The translations under genes were made by a program, and so were the position numbers. Below the pieces are notes generated by a model. It did not search any database. It was not told the origin of the DNA and saw only the letters and a list, made by a program, of their open reading frames with translations. DNA of 64,000 nt from Chloroflexota bacterium (GTDB taxonomy: Bacteria > Chloroflexota > UBA6077 > FW602-bin22 > JAMCVK01), in the NCBI GenBank assembly GCA_023475225.1, contig JAMCVK010000024.1, positions 1 through 64,000 on the forward strand, given 5' to 3'. Positions 38,669-48,372 of this stretch are shown piece after piece. The first letter of the stretch is position 1. Each line of letters starts with the position of its first letter.

Positions 38669-38701
38669 CGATGCTGATCCTCACTTCTCTTAGCAGCATG
38701 A

Positions 38702-39286
38702 CTACTTTTTGCTGGTGGCTTTAGCGGACTTACCAGCCTTACGGCGCACTCGCTCACCAGCGTATCTAATGCCCTTACCTTTATATGGCTCGGACTTCCT
38801 GATAGCTCGAATCTTAGCTGCCAGATCGCCAACCTTCTCTTTATCTATCCCTCTGATAACGAAACGGCTAGAGAGCCAATCATTAGTAGATGTTGGGGTG
38901 AAGGTCTCTAAATCCGTAATCTCGATCCCATCCGGCGGGGTGATCTCTACCGGGTGAGAGAACCCCAGCTGCAAAATGAGCTTATCCCCTTGTTTCTGGG
39001 CGCGGTAGCCGATCCCATAGATTTCCAGGGCCTTTTGGAAGCCCTGCGCCACTCCCGTGACCATGTTAGCCAGAAGGCTACGCGATAGCCCATGTAATGC
39101 ACGGCGCATCTGATCATCAGATGATCTGCGCACGGTTATTTGCCTATCGTGGATCTCGATAATGATTTCAGGACTGAATCTCCTGGTTAGCTCTCCCTTA
39201 GGCCCTTTTACAGTTACCTCATTGCCGTCAATATGAACCTGAACGCCATCTGATATTTCGATGGGCATTCGTCCTATTCGTGACAC
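38702..39286 (-). CDS. rplF: 50S ribosomal protein L6
   Basis: L6 lies near the sarcin-ricin loop and factor-binding site. The N terminus SRIGRMPIEI and the C-terminal KGKGIRYAGERVRRKAGK are conserved. The start is taken as GTG at 39286, eight bases after AGGAGG; the longer frame from 39340 would add unconserved residues. The length is 194 residues, normal with a short basic tail. Confidence 0.96.
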   Translation of the reverse strand: MSRIGRMPIEISDGVQVHIDGNEVTVKGPKGELTRRFSPEIIIEIHDRQITVRRSSDDQMRRALHGLSRSLLANMVTGVAQGFQKALEIYGIGYRAQKQGDKLILQLGFSHPVEITPPDGIEITDLETFTPTSTNDWLSSRFVIRGIDKEKVGDLAAKIRAIRKSEPYKGKGIRYAGERVRRKAGKSAKATSKK

Positions 39287-39305
39287 AAATGGAACCTCCT
39301 GGCGT

Positions 39306-39704
39306 TTACCAAATGTAGCAGAGTACCTCGCCACCAACATTCTGTCGACGCGCTTCCTGGGCTGTCATTACTCCCTTTGGGGTAGAGACGATGGCGATGC
39401 CTCGTCCACTCTTGATGCGGGGCATTTCACTGCTTTTTGCGTACACGCGCAGCCCAGGCTTGCTGACACGCTTAATCTCACTGATCAGTGGCTGCTTACG
39501 GCCTGTATAGCTAAGCCAAATACGCAACGTGCCCTGTGGGTTATCCCTAAACACCTCGTAGTCCTTAATGAACCCCTCTTCTTTAAGGATTTTGGCGATA
39601 GAAATTTTAAGATGTGAGGCGGGTATTAATACTTCTTCGTGTTTGGCCATTATGGCGTTGCGGATACGCGTGAGCATATCCGCTATTGGGTCAGTTATAT
39701 TCAC
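39306..39704 (-). CDS. rpsH: 30S ribosomal protein S8
   Basis: S8 is a primary 16S binder and, in E. coli, the repressor of the spc operon. [17 protein letters not shown] begins the conserved region, and GEVLCYIW ends it. Two starts compete: TTG at 39710 and GTG at 39704; the GTG has nine bases after GAGGAGG and is chosen, giving 132 residues. Confidence 0.95.
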   Translation of the reverse strand: MNITDPIADMLTRIRNAIMAKHEEVLIPASHLKISIAKILKEEGFIKDYEVFRDNPQGTLRIWLSYTGRKQPLISEIKRVSKPGLRVYAKSSEMPRIKSGRGIAIVSTPKGVMTAQEARRQNVGGEVLCYIW

Positions 39705-39743
39705 ACTCAACGTCCTCCTCGGCAACCCCGATTCGATCATTTC

Positions 39744-39929
39744 TTACCAGCTAGACTTGATGACCCCCGGTATTTCCCCAGCGAGGGCTTTTTGGCGAAA
39801 GCAAATACGGCAGAGGCCAAATTTGCGTATGTAGGCACGTGGCCTACCACATAGATAGCAGCGATTGTGCTGTTGTACCTTGAAGTGCCTGGGGCGCTTA
39901 GATTTGACTATCATCGACTTCTTGGCCAC
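39744..39929 (-). CDS. rpsZ: 30S ribosomal protein S14, zinc-binding short form
   Basis: A 61-residue S14 of the C+ type, with zinc ligands in [20 protein letters not shown] (two CxxC). The long zinc-free form is replaced here by this one, as in Gram-positive-type bacteria. The start is GTG, after a GAGGG site. It sits between rplE and rpsH. Confidence 0.97.
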   Translation of the reverse strand: MAKKSMIVKSKRPRHFKVQQHNRCYLCGRPRAYIRKFGLCRICFRQKALAGEIPGVIKSSW

Positions 39930-39945
39930 TTCTACCCTCTTTTGA

Positions 39946-40488
39946 CTAATTTTGGAATGGCATACCCATCAATTGTAATAGTCGACGTCCCTCCTCGTCG
40001 GTTTTGGCCGTGGTGACGACGCTGATCTCCATACCGCGCATCTTATCGATTTTATCGTATTCGATCTCGGGGAATGCCAATTGCTCCTTCAATCCAAGAG
40101 TATAATTGCCGTGTCCATCGAAGGAATTGCTTGATATGCCGCGGAAGTCGCGTTGTCGTGGCAAGGCCACATTGATCAGCTTGTCCAGGAACTCATACAT
40201 ACGGTCGCCACGTAGGGTTACCATTACTCCAATCGGCATACCGGCACGCACCTTGAAAGCGGCGATTGATTTTTTGGCTCTCGTAATGACTGGGCGCTGC
40301 CCGGTAATAGTGCTCAGATCATGCACGGCAGCATCCATAGCCTTGGCGTTCTGTGTAGCTTCGCCGACCCCGATATTTATAATGATCTTTCGGAGACGGG
40401 GAACCTCCATTATATTTCTGTAGTTGAGTTCACGCATCAGCGTGGGTATGACTACCGTCTTATGGTGTTCTTTTAGTCTTGGTGACAA
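39946..40488 (-). CDS. rplE: 50S ribosomal protein L5
   Basis: L5 binds 5S rRNA and contacts the P-site t[25 protein letters not shown] and [26 protein letters not shown] in segments are conserved. 180 residues is normal. The start is TTG at 40488, seven bases after AAGGAG. Confidence 0.97.
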   Translation of the reverse strand: MSPRLKEHHKTVVIPTLMRELNYRNIMEVPRLRKIIINIGVGEATQNAKAMDAAVHDLSTITGQRPVITRAKKSIAAFKVRAGMPIGVMVTLRGDRMYEFLDKLINVALPRQRDFRGISSNSFDGHGNYTLGLKEQLAFPEIEYDKIDKMRGMEISVVTTAKTDEEGRRLLQLMGMPFQN

Positions 40489-40569
40489 TGGTTGACTCCT
40501 TGGGATGGTCTTCCGCTGACCGGCCTCCGGGAAAAATTTGACTTGGGTCAGCGCCCTCTTATTTTCAAT

Positions 40570-40881
40570 TTAACTGATGATCTCGCTGCAAGACTTGCAG
40601 AAGCGAACCTTTTTACCATCACTTAGGAAGCGATAACCAACTCTGGTAGCACGGTTACACTTGTCGCAGACGACGGCTACATTGGAGATGTGGATTGGTG
40701 CTTCCCGTTCGATGATACCGGCCTGGCGAGCCGTTCCTCTCGGTTTAGTGTGTTTTTTTATGATATTTATGCCAGAGACTAGTACTTTATTTTCCTTTGG
40801 CAGGACGCGATGGACCTTACCCCTTTTACCTTTATCTCGACCGCTTAACACTAAGACGGTATCGTCCTTCTTAACCTTCAT
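40570..40881 (-). CDS. rplX: 50S ribosomal protein L24
   Basis: L24 initiates large-subunit assembly and lines the exit tunnel mouth. The KOW motif VLSGRDKGKRGKVHRVLPKE is at residues 12-30, and the second half has CDKC and C-x2-C-like cysteines (FCKSCSE) that may bind zinc, a feature seen in some lineages. 103 residues is normal. Confidence 0.97.
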   Translation of the reverse strand: MKVKKDDTVLVLSGRDKGKRGKVHRVLPKENKVLVSGINIIKKHTKPRGTARQAGIIEREAPIHISNVAVVCDKCNRATRVGYRFLSDGKKVRFCKSCSEIIS

Positions 40882-40908
40882 CAGTCTCTGATCTCCCCTC
40901 TTTCCTAC

Positions 40909-41277
40909 CTAAAGCACTTCGGGGGCCAAGGATACGATCTTCATAAAGTTCTTATCACGCAGCTCACGCGCCACTGGACCGAAGATACGCGTTCCCTTCG
41001 GGTTGTTCTTATCGCTCAGGATCACGGCCGCGTTTTCGTCAAACTTGATATAAGATCCATCCGGTCGGCCATATTCTTTAGCTGTACGTACTACGACAGC
41101 CTGGACAACAGTCCCCTTCTTAACCGACCCGCCCGGCACAGCCTGCTTTACGGAGGCAACGATAACATCTCCAATCTCTGCATACTTTTTATTGGAGCCA
41201 CCTAAGACTCTGATACACATGAGCTCGCGTGCCCCGGTGTTGTCAGCCACCTTTAATCTACTCAATGGCTGTATCAT
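40909..41277 (-). CDS. rplN: 50S ribosomal protein L14
   Basis: L14 forms an intersubunit bridge. [20 protein letters not shown] and the C-terminal [19 protein letters not shown] are essentially invariant. 122 residues. It overlaps the end of rpsQ by 20 bases. Confidence 0.98.
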   Translation of the reverse strand: MIQPLSRLKVADNTGARELMCIRVLGGSNKKYAEIGDVIVASVKQAVPGGSVKKGTVVQAVVVRTAKEYGRPDGSYIKFDENAAVILSDKNNPKGTRIFGPVARELRDKNFMKIVSLAPEVL

Positions 41278-41557
41278 TGCTGGCCTCCTTCTCGGCCAGG
41301 CTTATGTCCTCGCCATGCTTCAAAATTTCTGCGACAGCCCAGCATTTTTCTTTGCTCAAGGGGCGAGTTTCGATGATTCGTACAAGATCGCCAATCTTGC
41401 TTGTGTTATGCTCATCATGGGCCTTGTATTTGACTGTATGGCGCACAGATTTACGATAGAGCGGGTGTCGTTTCAACACCTCGACCGCGACGACGACAGT
41501 CTTTTGCATCTTGTCACTAACGACCCGACCGATTCTTGTTTTGCGCTTTTTTTCCAC
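41258..41557 (-). CDS. rpsQ: 30S ribosomal protein S17
   Basis: S17 is a primary 16S-binding OB-fold protein. [22 protein letters not shown] near the N terminus and [20 protein letters not shown] follow family consensus. The start is set at GTG 41557 because AAAGGAG lies six bases upstream and the protein then begins with conserved residues; a longer frame from 41611 adds an unconserved stretch. The length is 99 residues, with a short C-terminal tail. Confidence 0.95.
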   Translation of the reverse strand: MEKKRKTRIGRVVSDKMQKTVVVAVEVLKRHPLYRKSVRHTVKYKAHDEHNTSKIGDLVRIIETRPLSKEKCWAVAEILKHGEDISLAEKEASNDTAIE

Positions 41558-41698
41558 TATGTTCTCCTTTGCGCCTGGTTCTGGCCGAATGGGCGTGCTC
41601 TCAAAGAGCAAGGAAACAGGGAACGCTGCCAGTCCCTGTGTGGAGACCTTCCCAGAAACGTTCCCTCTGGATCTCCTCTTGGTATCCTCCTATGGCGC

Positions 41699-41890
41699 TT
41701 ATGGCCGTTCCCGTTCGTGCATTATAGTTTTTATTCTGGCGATAATCTTCCGTAACTCAGGCAGGCGGGCATAATTCGCTTTCTGCCGAGTGGCCATCTG
41801 AAAGCGCAAATTGAAGAGCTCTTTATGGGCCTCATCCAATTTCATTCGTAGCTCAGCCTGGCTAAGTTCTCGAATCTCTTTTGCTTTCAT
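41699..41890 (-). CDS. rpmC: 50S ribosomal protein L29
   Basis: A 63-residue helical protein at the exit tunnel that binds trigger factor and SRP. MKAKEIRELSQAELRMKLDE, then FNLRFQMATRQKANYARLPELRK in segments, is typical. It starts a sub-unit of the cluster with its own near-consensus promoter in the 116-base gap after rplP. Confidence 0.97.
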   Translation of the reverse strand: MKAKEIRELSQAELRMKLDEAHKELFNLRFQMATRQKANYARLPELRKIIARIKTIMHERERP

Positions 41891-41909
41891 CGTTTACCCC
41901 TAGATTTTT

Positions 41910-41982
41910 GGCTTCCAAATTATAGCAAATGGACGTCGATATGTCATTTTTGAGCGGCGGACAGAGAACAATTTTGGAAGCC
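41910..41982 (-). promoter_or_regulatory. Promoter framed by inverted repeat, rplP-rpmC spacer
   Basis: On the minus strand ATGACA (41947-41942, 5/6) lies 17 bases before a perfect TATAAT (41924-41919) with upstream TGC, an extended -10. The whole promoter is bracketed by an inverted repeat: GGCTTCCAAATT (41910-41921) and AATTTTGGAAGCC (41970-41982), matching over 12 bases with one inserted base. The -10 overlaps one arm. This would let rpmC onwards be transcribed separately from rpsJ-rplP. Confidence 0.75.
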
Positions 41983-42006
41983 ATACTGGGAGAGTTTGAC
42001 ATCCTC

Positions 42007-42435
42007 TTAGTCGGTGGTGGCCTGAAGCGTTTCCTTGGTCACAAACATTGTCTTGATAGGCAGCTTATGCGCGGCTAAGCGCATGGCCTCTCTGGCGGCT
42101 TCCTCTTTTACACCACTGACTTCAAAAAGTATCCTGCCCGGTTTTACTACAGCGACCCAGTGATCGAGGGCGCCCTTACCGCTACCCATGCGAGTCTCGG
42201 CGGGTTTGGCTGTTACTGGTTTATCCGGGAAGATGCGGATCCAAACCTTGCCATCTCGTTTGATGTGGTGGGTAATGGCACGACGAGCGGCTTCGATTTG
42301 GCGACTATCTATCCAGCTCGCCTCCAGGGCCTGTAAACCAAAATCTCCGAAGGCAACGGTAGTACCACGGCTTGCCCTTCCCTTCATTCGACCTCGTTGG
42401 GCCTTACGGTATTTTATCCTTTTTGGTTGTAACAT
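42007..42435 (-). CDS. rplP: 50S ribosomal protein L16
   Basis: L16 organises the A-site region of 23S r[22 protein letters not shown] and [22 protein letters not shown] in segments are diagnostic, with [18 protein letters not shown] between. 142 residues. It follows rpsC by 84 bases. Confidence 0.98.
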   Translation of the reverse strand: MLQPKRIKYRKAQRGRMKGRASRGTTVAFGDFGLQALEASWIDSRQIEAARRAITHHIKRDGKVWIRIFPDKPVTAKPAETRMGSGKGALDHWVAVVKPGRILFEVSGVKEEAAREAMRLAAHKLPIKTMFVTKETLQATTD

Positions 42436-42519
42436 CTAAGATCTCTCCTTGGAAGATTACCTGGGGGCGGCTGTTATTACAGAGCTGCTTTTGAATACTC
42501 TGTTGGTGAGTAATCAGGG

Positions 42520-43188
42520 CTAACTAACTATGGGCGCTGGTTTGGGCTCCTCCCCCTTCTTCTCTGGAAGAATATCCCCTTTGTATATCCAGACCTTTAC
42601 TCCGATAAGTCCGAATGTAGTCAAGGCTTCGGCAAACCCGTAGTCGATATTGGCACGGAGTGTATGTAGGGGAACCTTTCCCTCTACCTCTCGTTCACGT
42701 CGGGACATTTCAGCGCCAGCCAGACGTCCGGAAACAACAATCTTAACGCCCTTAGCCCCACGCTGCATCGCTCTGGTTATAGCCTGCTTCATGGCCCGCT
42801 TGTAGGTAACCCTTCTTTGGATCTGCTCAGCTATGCTCTTAGCCGTGAGATAAGCGTCCAGTTCTGGCTGGCGAATCTCTTGGATGTTAACACGAATCCT
42901 CTTGCTGGTAAGTCTTTCAAGATGCTGTCGCAGGTCTTCAACCTTAGTACCGCTTCTGCCGATTACGATACCAGGCTTAGCCGTATGAATGGTGACCGTA
43001 ACCTGGTTGCCGGATCGTTCGATCTCGATCCGTGATATACCGGCATCGGCAAGTCTCTGTTTGATCATTCGTCGTATGTTCAGGTCCTCGTGAAGCAGCT
43101 CTCTGTACCCTTTTTCGGCATACCACTTAGCGTCCCAGCTCCTGGTGATACCGAGCCTAAATCCGGTAGGATGGACTTTTTGACCCAA
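42520..43188 (-). CDS. rpsC: 30S ribosomal protein S3
   Basis: S3 forms part of the mRNA entry tunnel and helicase. [22 protein letters not shown], here in two parts, the KH domain motif [16 protein letters not shown], and [20 protein letters not shown] are typical. The start is TTG at 43188 right behind AAGGAGGAGTAA, and follows the rplV stop with no gap. 222 residues. Confidence 0.97.
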   Translation of the reverse strand: MGQKVHPTGFRLGITRSWDAKWYAEKGYRELLHEDLNIRRMIKQRLADAGISRIEIERSGNQVTVTIHTAKPGIVIGRSGTKVEDLRQHLERLTSKRIRVNIQEIRQPELDAYLTAKSIAEQIQRRVTYKRAMKQAITRAMQRGAKGVKIVVSGRLAGAEMSRREREVEGKVPLHTLRANIDYGFAEALTTFGLIGVKVWIYKGDILPEKKGEEPKPAPIVS

Positions 43189-43530
43189 TTACTCCTCCTT
43201 TTCCTCAACGATGACGGTGATATGGCTAGAGCGTCGGCGAATAGGATGGGCTCGTCCACGGGATACAGCCCGAAATCGCTTGGGCAGCGTTGGCCCTGGG
43301 TCAGCTGTAATATGACTAATGAACAGATCAGCGATTGACAGATTGTAATTGTTATCTGCGTTAGCAGCGGCGGACTTCACCACCTTAGCGACAGCTTTAG
43401 CAGCTGCATTAGGAATGAATTGCAGGATGGTTAAGGCCTCATTGACTGATTTGCCACGCACGGCATCCACCACGAGACGGACTTTGCGTGGTGACATACG
43501 TACATACTTGGCTACAGCTCTTACTTGCAC
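43189..43530 (-). CDS. rplV: 50S ribosomal protein L22
   Basis: L22 lines the exit tunnel. VRMSPRKVRLVVDAVRGKSVNEA near the N terminus and SRGRAHPIRRRSSHITVIVEEK at the end are conserved. 113 residues. The start is GTG, after GGAGAG. Confidence 0.97.
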   Translation of the reverse strand: MQVRAVAKYVRMSPRKVRLVVDAVRGKSVNEALTILQFIPNAAAKAVAKVVKSAAANADNNYNLSIADLFISHITADPGPTLPKRFRAVSRGRAHPIRRRSSHITVIVEEKEE

Positions 43531-43547
43531 GTTTCTCTCCGATGTTC

Positions 43548-43835
43548 CTATTTCTTAACCGTTGTGGCTCTTTCTGACCTGGAACTATGTCCCCTGAAAT
43601 GACGTGTGGGGGCGAATTCACCAAGCTTATGGCCGACCATATTCTCGGTGATATAGATGGGAACGTGGCGCCTCCCATCGTGTACGGCGATCGTATGGCC
43701 GACCATTTGCGGGAAAATGGTCGAGTCGCGAGACCATGTTTTAATTACCCGTCTCTCACTGCTCTTATTGAGGAGTTCTATCTTTTTCAACAGCTTGGGA
43801 TCAACGTACGGTCCCTTTTTTAGTGATCTGGACAA
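43548..43835 (-). CDS. rpsS: 30S ribosomal protein S19
   Basis: S19 lies in the small-subunit head, contacting the A-site tRNA region. [20 protein letters not shown] and the C-terminal [11 protein letters not shown] are conserved. The start is TTG at 43835, seven bases after AAGGAGG. 95 residues. Confidence 0.97.
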   Translation of the reverse strand: MSRSLKKGPYVDPKLLKKIELLNKSSERRVIKTWSRDSTIFPQMVGHTIAVHDGRRHVPIYITENMVGHKLGEFAPTRHFRGHSSRSERATTVKK

Positions 43836-43855
43836 TGGTCATCCTCCTTAACCAG

Positions 43856-44692
43856 CTATTTCTGACTTTGCTTCCTTCGCATCACAATCATCTTATTTGA
43901 GACCTGACGGCGCCGGGTCTTAACTCCCCTAGCTGGTTTACCCCAAGGTGTTTTGGGGGAGGGCATCCCAATAGGAGCCTTGCCCTCTCCGCCCCCGTGA
44001 GGATGATCACGAGGAGTCATAGCCGAACCACGTACAGTTGGCCGATGCCCAAGCCAGCGGTTCCGACCAGCCTTGCCCAGCTTGATGTTCTTATGTTCCA
44101 CGTTACCAACCTGCCCGACAGTAGCCATACAACGGGCATGCACGTAGCGCAGCTCACCGGATGGTAAGCGGATAAGAGCTCGATTTTCCTCTTTGGCCAC
44201 CAATTGGGCAGCTGTTCCGGCGCTGCGCACTATTTGCCCACCTCGGCCGGGCTGAATCTCGATATTGTGAATCAGCGTGCCAACGGGCATATGACTCAAA
44301 GGCAAGCTGTTGCCGACTTGTACCTCGGCGTTTGATCCTGATTGGATCTTGTCACCCACTTTGAGCCCCAAAGGGCACAAGATATACCTCTTCTCCCCAT
44401 CGGCGTAGTGTAACAAGGCAATACGGGCCGACCGGTTTGGATCATATTCGATAGCAGCCACTTTAGCCGGTATATCGAGCTTATCACGTTTGAAGTCAAT
44501 TATCCGATATAGTCGCTTGTGACCACCACCACGATGGCGAATGGTAATGCGTCCATGCGCATTACGTCCTGCCTTCCTACGTAAAGGCGCTAGCAGAGAA
44601 CGCTCTGGTTCTGTCTTGGTGATCTCTTCGAATGTCGAAGGGACCATCCCTCTTCGCCCGGGGGATGTCGGCTTATACTCTTTTATTGGCAT
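43856..44692 (-). CDS. rplB: 50S ribosomal protein L2
   Basis: A primary 23S-binding protein needed for peptidyl transferase assembly. [45 protein letters not shown] with its invariant histidine, and the basic tail are diagnostic. 278 residues is normal. Confidence 0.98.
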   Translation of the reverse strand: MPIKEYKPTSPGRRGMVPSTFEEITKTEPERSLLAPLRRKAGRNAHGRITIRHRGGGHKRLYRIIDFKRDKLDIPAKVAAIEYDPNRSARIALLHYADGEKRYILCPLGLKVGDKIQSGSNAEVQVGNSLPLSHMPVGTLIHNIEIQPGRGGQIVRSAGTAAQLVAKEENRALIRLPSGELRYVHARCMATVGQVGNVEHKNIKLGKAGRNRWLGHRPTVRGSAMTPRDHPHGGGEGKAPIGMPSPKTPWGKPARGVKTRRRQVSNKMIVMRRKQSQK

Positions 44693-44718
44693 GCGCTAAG
44701 GCCTCCCCCCTTCTCCAT

Positions 44719-45003
44719 TTAACGACCTTCAAATATCTCAATCCTTTGTCCTTCTTTTAGCGTGACGATAGCCTTTTTCCATGGTGATGTCACCACGTGG
44801 TGTCTTCCCACTCGCTGTGGTTTGCCCGGTACCTTGATTATGTTTACGGCGACAACATTAACCTTGAAGATTTGCTCTACCGCTTTCTTAATCCCTATCT
44901 TGTTGGCCTCCCTGGCCACTTCAAAGGTATATTTATTCTGTCCACTCAGGAGCATACTCTTCTCGCTGATTATGGGACGTCTTATAATTTCGTAAACATT
45001 CAT
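44719..45003 (-). CDS. rplW: 50S ribosomal protein L23
   Basis: L23 sits at the exit tunnel and docks trigger factor and SRP. IIRRPIISEKSMLL and NKYTFEVAREANKIGIKKAVEQ, in parts, match the family. 94 residues. It lies between rplD and rplB in the S10 order. Confidence 0.97.
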   Translation of the reverse strand: MNVYEIIRRPIISEKSMLLSGQNKYTFEVAREANKIGIKKAVEQIFKVNVVAVNIIKVPGKPQRVGRHHVVTSPWKKAIVTLKEGQRIEIFEGR

Positions 45004-45039
45004 TCGGGATGGCCCCCTTCTGTTTTGGTGATGGCTTGC

Positions 45040-45660
45040 TTAACCAAGAGTCGCCTCCACTTGGCGCACAGATTCTACCGGCATTAGAAGGTAATTATAG
45101 CGCAATATGTCAACTACGCTTAGGCTTTGGGCAGTAATAGTTTTCACATTTGGGATGTTGCGTGTGGCCAGCTCTACACTTGAGTCAGGTTTAGGCAGGA
45201 CGAGCAGGGCTGATGAGGTAATCGACATCTTTCTTAATATCTCCAGCATCTCCTTGGTCCTGGGCTGCTCCATCTCCAGCTGTTCCAAAATAATTAGCCG
45301 TTGGTTAGCTACCTTAGCCGAGAGAGCGGACTTAATCGCTAAACGCCGGGCCTTTTGGGGCATATCCTGTTTATAGCTGCGAGGGTGTGGCCCAAAGGCA
45401 ACGCCACCTCCTTTCCAATGAGGTGCCTTGCGAGAACCTTGTCTGGCCCGTCCGGTACCTTTTTGTCGCCAAGCCTTGGCCCCACTGCCAGAGACCTCGC
45501 CTCTCGTCTTTGTCGACGCCGTGCCCACACGGGCATTGCTGAGCTGTCGAACAACAGCCTGATGTAGAGATGGTTCGTTGATGGACCTGTTGAAGATATC
45601 ATCGTCAAGGTCGATTGTACCAACAACCTGAGCGTCTTTATTGTATATGGGGACTTCCAC
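45040..45660 (-). CDS. rplD: 50S ribosomal protein L4
   Basis: L4 lines the exit tunnel with its loop and represses the S10 operon in E. coli. TRGEVSGSGAKAWRQKGTGRARQGS and HWKGGGVAFGPHPRSY cover the loop. The start is GTG at 45660 after AGGAG. 206 residues is normal. Confidence 0.97.
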   Translation of the reverse strand: MEVPIYNKDAQVVGTIDLDDDIFNRSINEPSLHQAVVRQLSNARVGTASTKTRGEVSGSGAKAWRQKGTGRARQGSRKAPHWKGGGVAFGPHPRSYKQDMPQKARRLAIKSALSAKVANQRLIILEQLEMEQPRTKEMLEILRKMSITSSALLVLPKPDSSVELATRNIPNVKTITAQSLSVVDILRYNYLLMPVESVRQVEATLG

Positions 45661-45701
45661 CTTGTTATACTCCTGTCTTTGCAGTTAGATCACCGTTTTG
45701 A

Positions 45702-46346
45702 CTATTTTTGCGGTCCAGCCGCCACCCTCATTTTTCTTGCCCTCTTGACTAAGAGGAGGCTATTCCTCGCTCCTGGTACAGCTCCCTTGACTAATAGCAG
45801 ATTTCTTTCAGGGTCGGCTTGTACTACTTGTAGGTTCTGAACAGTCACCCGTCTGTGGCCCATTCGCCCAGCCATTCTGGTTCCCTTGAGAACACGACCC
45901 GGTGTAGTAGTCGCTCCTATGGAACCAGGGGCTCGATGACGGTCCGATTGCCCATGTGTTTTAGGGCCACCGGCGAAATGATGTCGTTTGACAACACCGG
46001 CAAAGCCCTTGCCTTTGGAGATCCCGGTAATATCTACTAACTCACCTGCTTTGAAGATACCGACGTCGATCTTCTGCCCGATCTGTAAAGGCTCTATGTC
46101 TTTGGCCTTTATCTCCCGTAGGTGGCGCAACACAAGCAACTTCTTCAGATGTCCTCTCTCGGGTTTATTTAGCCTCTTGGCTGCTGCAAAGCCGAGCTGA
46201 ACGGCTTCATAGCCATCCTTCGCAACGGTTTTGATCTGTGTTACATAGCACGGCCCGGCTTCGATCACAGTTACCGGCATAACGATCCCCGTTGGATCGG
46301 AGATACGGGTCATTCCAACCTTGCGTCCTAAAATGCCTTCGACCAT
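45702..46346 (-). CDS. rplC: 50S ribosomal protein L3
   Basis: An early-assembly protein near the peptidyl transferase centre. [12 protein letters not shown] at the N terminus, [31 protein letters not shown] in segments, and [19 protein letters not shown] are typical. ATG at 46346 (MVEGILG) is chosen; a TTG at 46358 is also in frame, and neither has a strong ribosome site. About 214 residues. Confidence 0.95.
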   Translation of the reverse strand: MVEGILGRKVGMTRISDPTGIVMPVTVIEAGPCYVTQIKTVAKDGYEAVQLGFAAAKRLNKPERGHLKKLLVLRHLREIKAKDIEPLQIGQKIDVGIFKAGELVDITGISKGKGFAGVVKRHHFAGGPKTHGQSDRHRAPGSIGATTTPGRVLKGTRMAGRMGHRRVTVQNLQVVQADPERNLLLVKGAVPGARNSLLLVKRARKMRVAAGPQK

Positions 46347-46399
46347 AGTTATAGCCAAGGAAATGCATTCCTATGATGCCATCCCTTGGTTCCAGCCTC

Positions 46400-46708
46400 C
46401 TATAGCTTGATTTCGATATCAACCCCTGCTGGCAGGTTAAGGCTCATAAGAGCGTTCACCGTCTTTGAGGTTGGTTCCCAAATATCAATCAGGCGTTTAT
46501 GGGTTCTTATCTCGAACTGTTCTCGGGAATCCTTATCAATATGCGGAGAGCGGATAACGCATATCTTCTCGATCCTCGTTGGAAGGGGGACAGGCCCGGC
46601 GACATGAGCCCCCATCCTTTCGGCTGTTTCGACGATTTGTTTTGCTGATTGATCAAGCAACCTGTGGTCATAAGCCTTAAGCTTGATTCTAATACGTTGC
46701 CTTGCCAT
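46400..46708 (-). CDS. rpsJ: 30S ribosomal protein S10
   Basis: S10 is a small-subunit head protein that also binds NusB in antitermination. [22 protein letters not shown] and [11 protein letters not shown] with [20 protein letters not shown], in parts, are conserved. 102 residues. It directly follows tuf (three bases), joining the str and S10 clusters. Confidence 0.98.
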   Translation of the reverse strand: MARQRIRIKLKAYDHRLLDQSAKQIVETAERMGAHVAGPVPLPTRIEKICVIRSPHIDKDSREQFEIRTHKRLIDIWEPTSKTVNALMSLNLPAGVDIEIKL

Positions 46709-46711
46709 AAA

Positions 46712-47914
46712 CTACTCCAAGGTCTTAGTGATGACGCCGGCGCCGACGGTATGTCCTCCCTCTCGGATAGCGAAGCGCAGTCCTTCCTCGAGGGCTACTG
46801 GCTGGATCAATTCGATTTCCATGCGGATGTTATCCCCTGGCATGACCATCTCCACCCCCTCGGGTAGGCGGGCTTCCCCGGTCACATCCGTTGTCCGCAG
46901 GTAGAACTGGGGGCGGTAGCCGCTGAAGAAGGGGGTATGTCGTCCCCCCTCCTCCTTGGTGAGGACGTAGACCTCGGCGGCGAAGTGGGTATGGGGGTGG
47001 ATGGAGCCTGGCTTGGCCAGCACCTGTCCTCGCTCCACCTCATCGCGCTCCACGCCTCGCAGGAGGCAGCCGATGTTGTCCCCGGCCTGTCCCTCATCGA
47101 GGGTCTTATGGAACATCTCCACCCCGGTCACCACCACCTTACGTGACTCTGGGGCGAAGCCGACTATTTCCACCTCGTCGCCCACCTTTATGCGTCCGCG
47201 CTCCGCCCGGCCGGTGACCACCGTTCCTCTCCCCTTGATGCCGAAGACGTCCTCGATGGGCATCAAGAAGGGCTTATCGATGGCCCTTTCTGGGGTGGGG
47301 ATGTAGTTATCGACGGCCTCGAGGAGTTGCCAGATGCACTGGTACTCTGGGGCGTCTGGGTTGGTGGCGGGTGATTCGAGGGCTTTGAGGGCGCTGCCGC
47401 GGATGATAGGTAGCTCCTCTCCGGGGAAGCCGTACTTAGAGAGCAGTTCACGCAGTTCCATCTCCACCAGTTCCAGGAGTTCTGGGTCGTCCATAGCGTC
47501 CACCTTATTGAGGAAGACGACCATACTGGGGACCTCGACCTGTCTAGCGAGGAGGATATGCTCTCGTGTTTGGGGCATAGGTCCATCGGGGGCGGAGACG
47601 ACCAAGATGGCCCCGTCCATCTGGGCGGCCCCGGTGATCATATTCTTGATGTAGTCGGCGTGTCCTGGGCAGTCGACGTGGGCGTAGTGGCGCTTATTCG
47701 TCTCGTACTCCACGTGGGCGATGGCGATGGTGATCCCCCTGGCCTTCTCCTCCGGGGCGTTATCGATGCTGTCGAAGGAACGAAACTCGGCCTCTCCCTT
47801 CATGGCCAGCACTTTAGTGATGGCTGAGGTGAGGGTGGTCTTGCCGTGGTCCACGTGTCCGATGGTGCCCACATTCAGGTGGGGCTTGGTTCGCTCAAAT
47901 CTCTTCTTGGCCAT
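46712..47914 (-). CDS. tuf: Elongation factor Tu
   Basis: EF-Tu carries aminoacyl-tRNA to the ribosome. G1 [11 protein letters not shown] near residue 18, G2 RGITIA, G3 DCPGH and G4 NKVD are visible, followed by the two beta-barrel domains; it ends [10 protein letters not shown]. 400 residues is normal. The gene is richer in G and C than neighbouring ribosomal genes (one sampled 60-base line, 47581-47640, is 70 percent; one in rpsJ, 46441-46500, is 45 percent). Two Thr tRNAs precede it; fusA, rpsG and rpsL do not. Confidence 0.98.
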   Translation of the reverse strand: MAKKRFERTKPHLNVGTIGHVDHGKTTLTSAITKVLAMKGEAEFRSFDSIDNAPEEKARGITIAIAHVEYETNKRHYAHVDCPGHADYIKNMITGAAQMDGAILVVSAPDGPMPQTREHILLARQVEVPSMVVFLNKVDAMDDPELLELVEMELRELLSKYGFPGEELPIIRGSALKALESPATNPDAPEYQCIWQLLEAVDNYIPTPERAIDKPFLMPIEDVFGIKGRGTVVTGRAERGRIKVGDEVEIVGFAPESRKVVVTGVEMFHKTLDEGQAGDNIGCLLRGVERDEVERGQVLAKPGSIHPHTHFAAEVYVLTKEEGGRHTPFFSGYRPQFYLRTTDVTGEARLPEGVEMVMPGDNIRMEIELIQPVALEEGLRFAIREGGHTVGAGVITKTLE

Positions 47915-47968
47915 TTATCCCTCTTCCTCCTTAAAGTTCACTTGAATAAAACACTGCACTATTCTCCC

Positions 47969-48044
<76 letters not shown>

Positions 48045-48212
48045 GTCCCCTGTCGGCTACCGGCTAACTATATAGAAAAAAATATTCTCCCTCAGGGTTT
48101 ATTGTTTCCCACCCAATGCCAGCTTGACCTGATAGGGGAAGCCAGGCTCAAACTGACTAGCCATTTCAGGTAACAACTCTGTGCCTTTTGGCGATAGCCC
48201 TCCCCTATTGGG
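48045..48212. other. Spacer between the two tRNA-Thr genes
   Basis: These 168 bases hold no open reading frame of note and no clear promoter. A T-rich run at about 48070-48080 follows a small CCCTGAGGG palindrome in the transcription direction, which might act as a weak terminator or processing point. Confidence 0.4.
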
Positions 48213-48288
48213 TGGAGCCGACGATGGGACTCGAACCCGCAACCGGCGGTTTACAAAACCGCTGCTCTGCCAATTGAGCTACGTCGGC
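48213..48288 (-). tRNA. tRNA-Thr (TGT anticodon)
   Basis: Cloverleaf on the minus strand: acceptor GCCGACG/CGTCGGC, D arm AGCTCAATTGGCAGAGC, anticodon stem GCGGT/ACCGC with loop TTTGTAA giving TGT, and T arm with TTCGAGT. Discriminator T and encoded CCA (48215-48213). It reads ACA and, by wobble, other Thr codons. It is promoter-proximal, ahead of tRNA-Thr(GGT) and tuf. Confidence 0.96.
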
Positions 48289-48299
48289 CTAAGACGATA

Positions 48300-48370
48300 A
48301 TTATACGTAAAAAAGCGCCCAGGTCAAGGGCACCACCGTTATTATACGGCATAATATTTGCAAATGTCAA
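48300..48370 (-). promoter_or_regulatory. Tandem promoters of tRNA-Thr-tRNA-Thr-tuf
   Basis: P1: perfect TTGACA (48370-48365), 18 bases, perfect TATAAT (48346-48341). P2: TTGACC (48327-48322, 5/6), 16 bases, perfect TATAAT (48305-48300). Both read on the minus strand into the first tRNA-Thr. P1 begins next to the stop of the MFS gene. These are among the strongest promoter matches in the window. Confidence 0.85.
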
Positions 48371-48372
48371 AT

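Noticed and set aside
41192-41755. 187-codon plus-strand frame over rplN, rpsQ and rpmC
   Set aside because: Antisense to three conserved ribosomal genes, with no domain.
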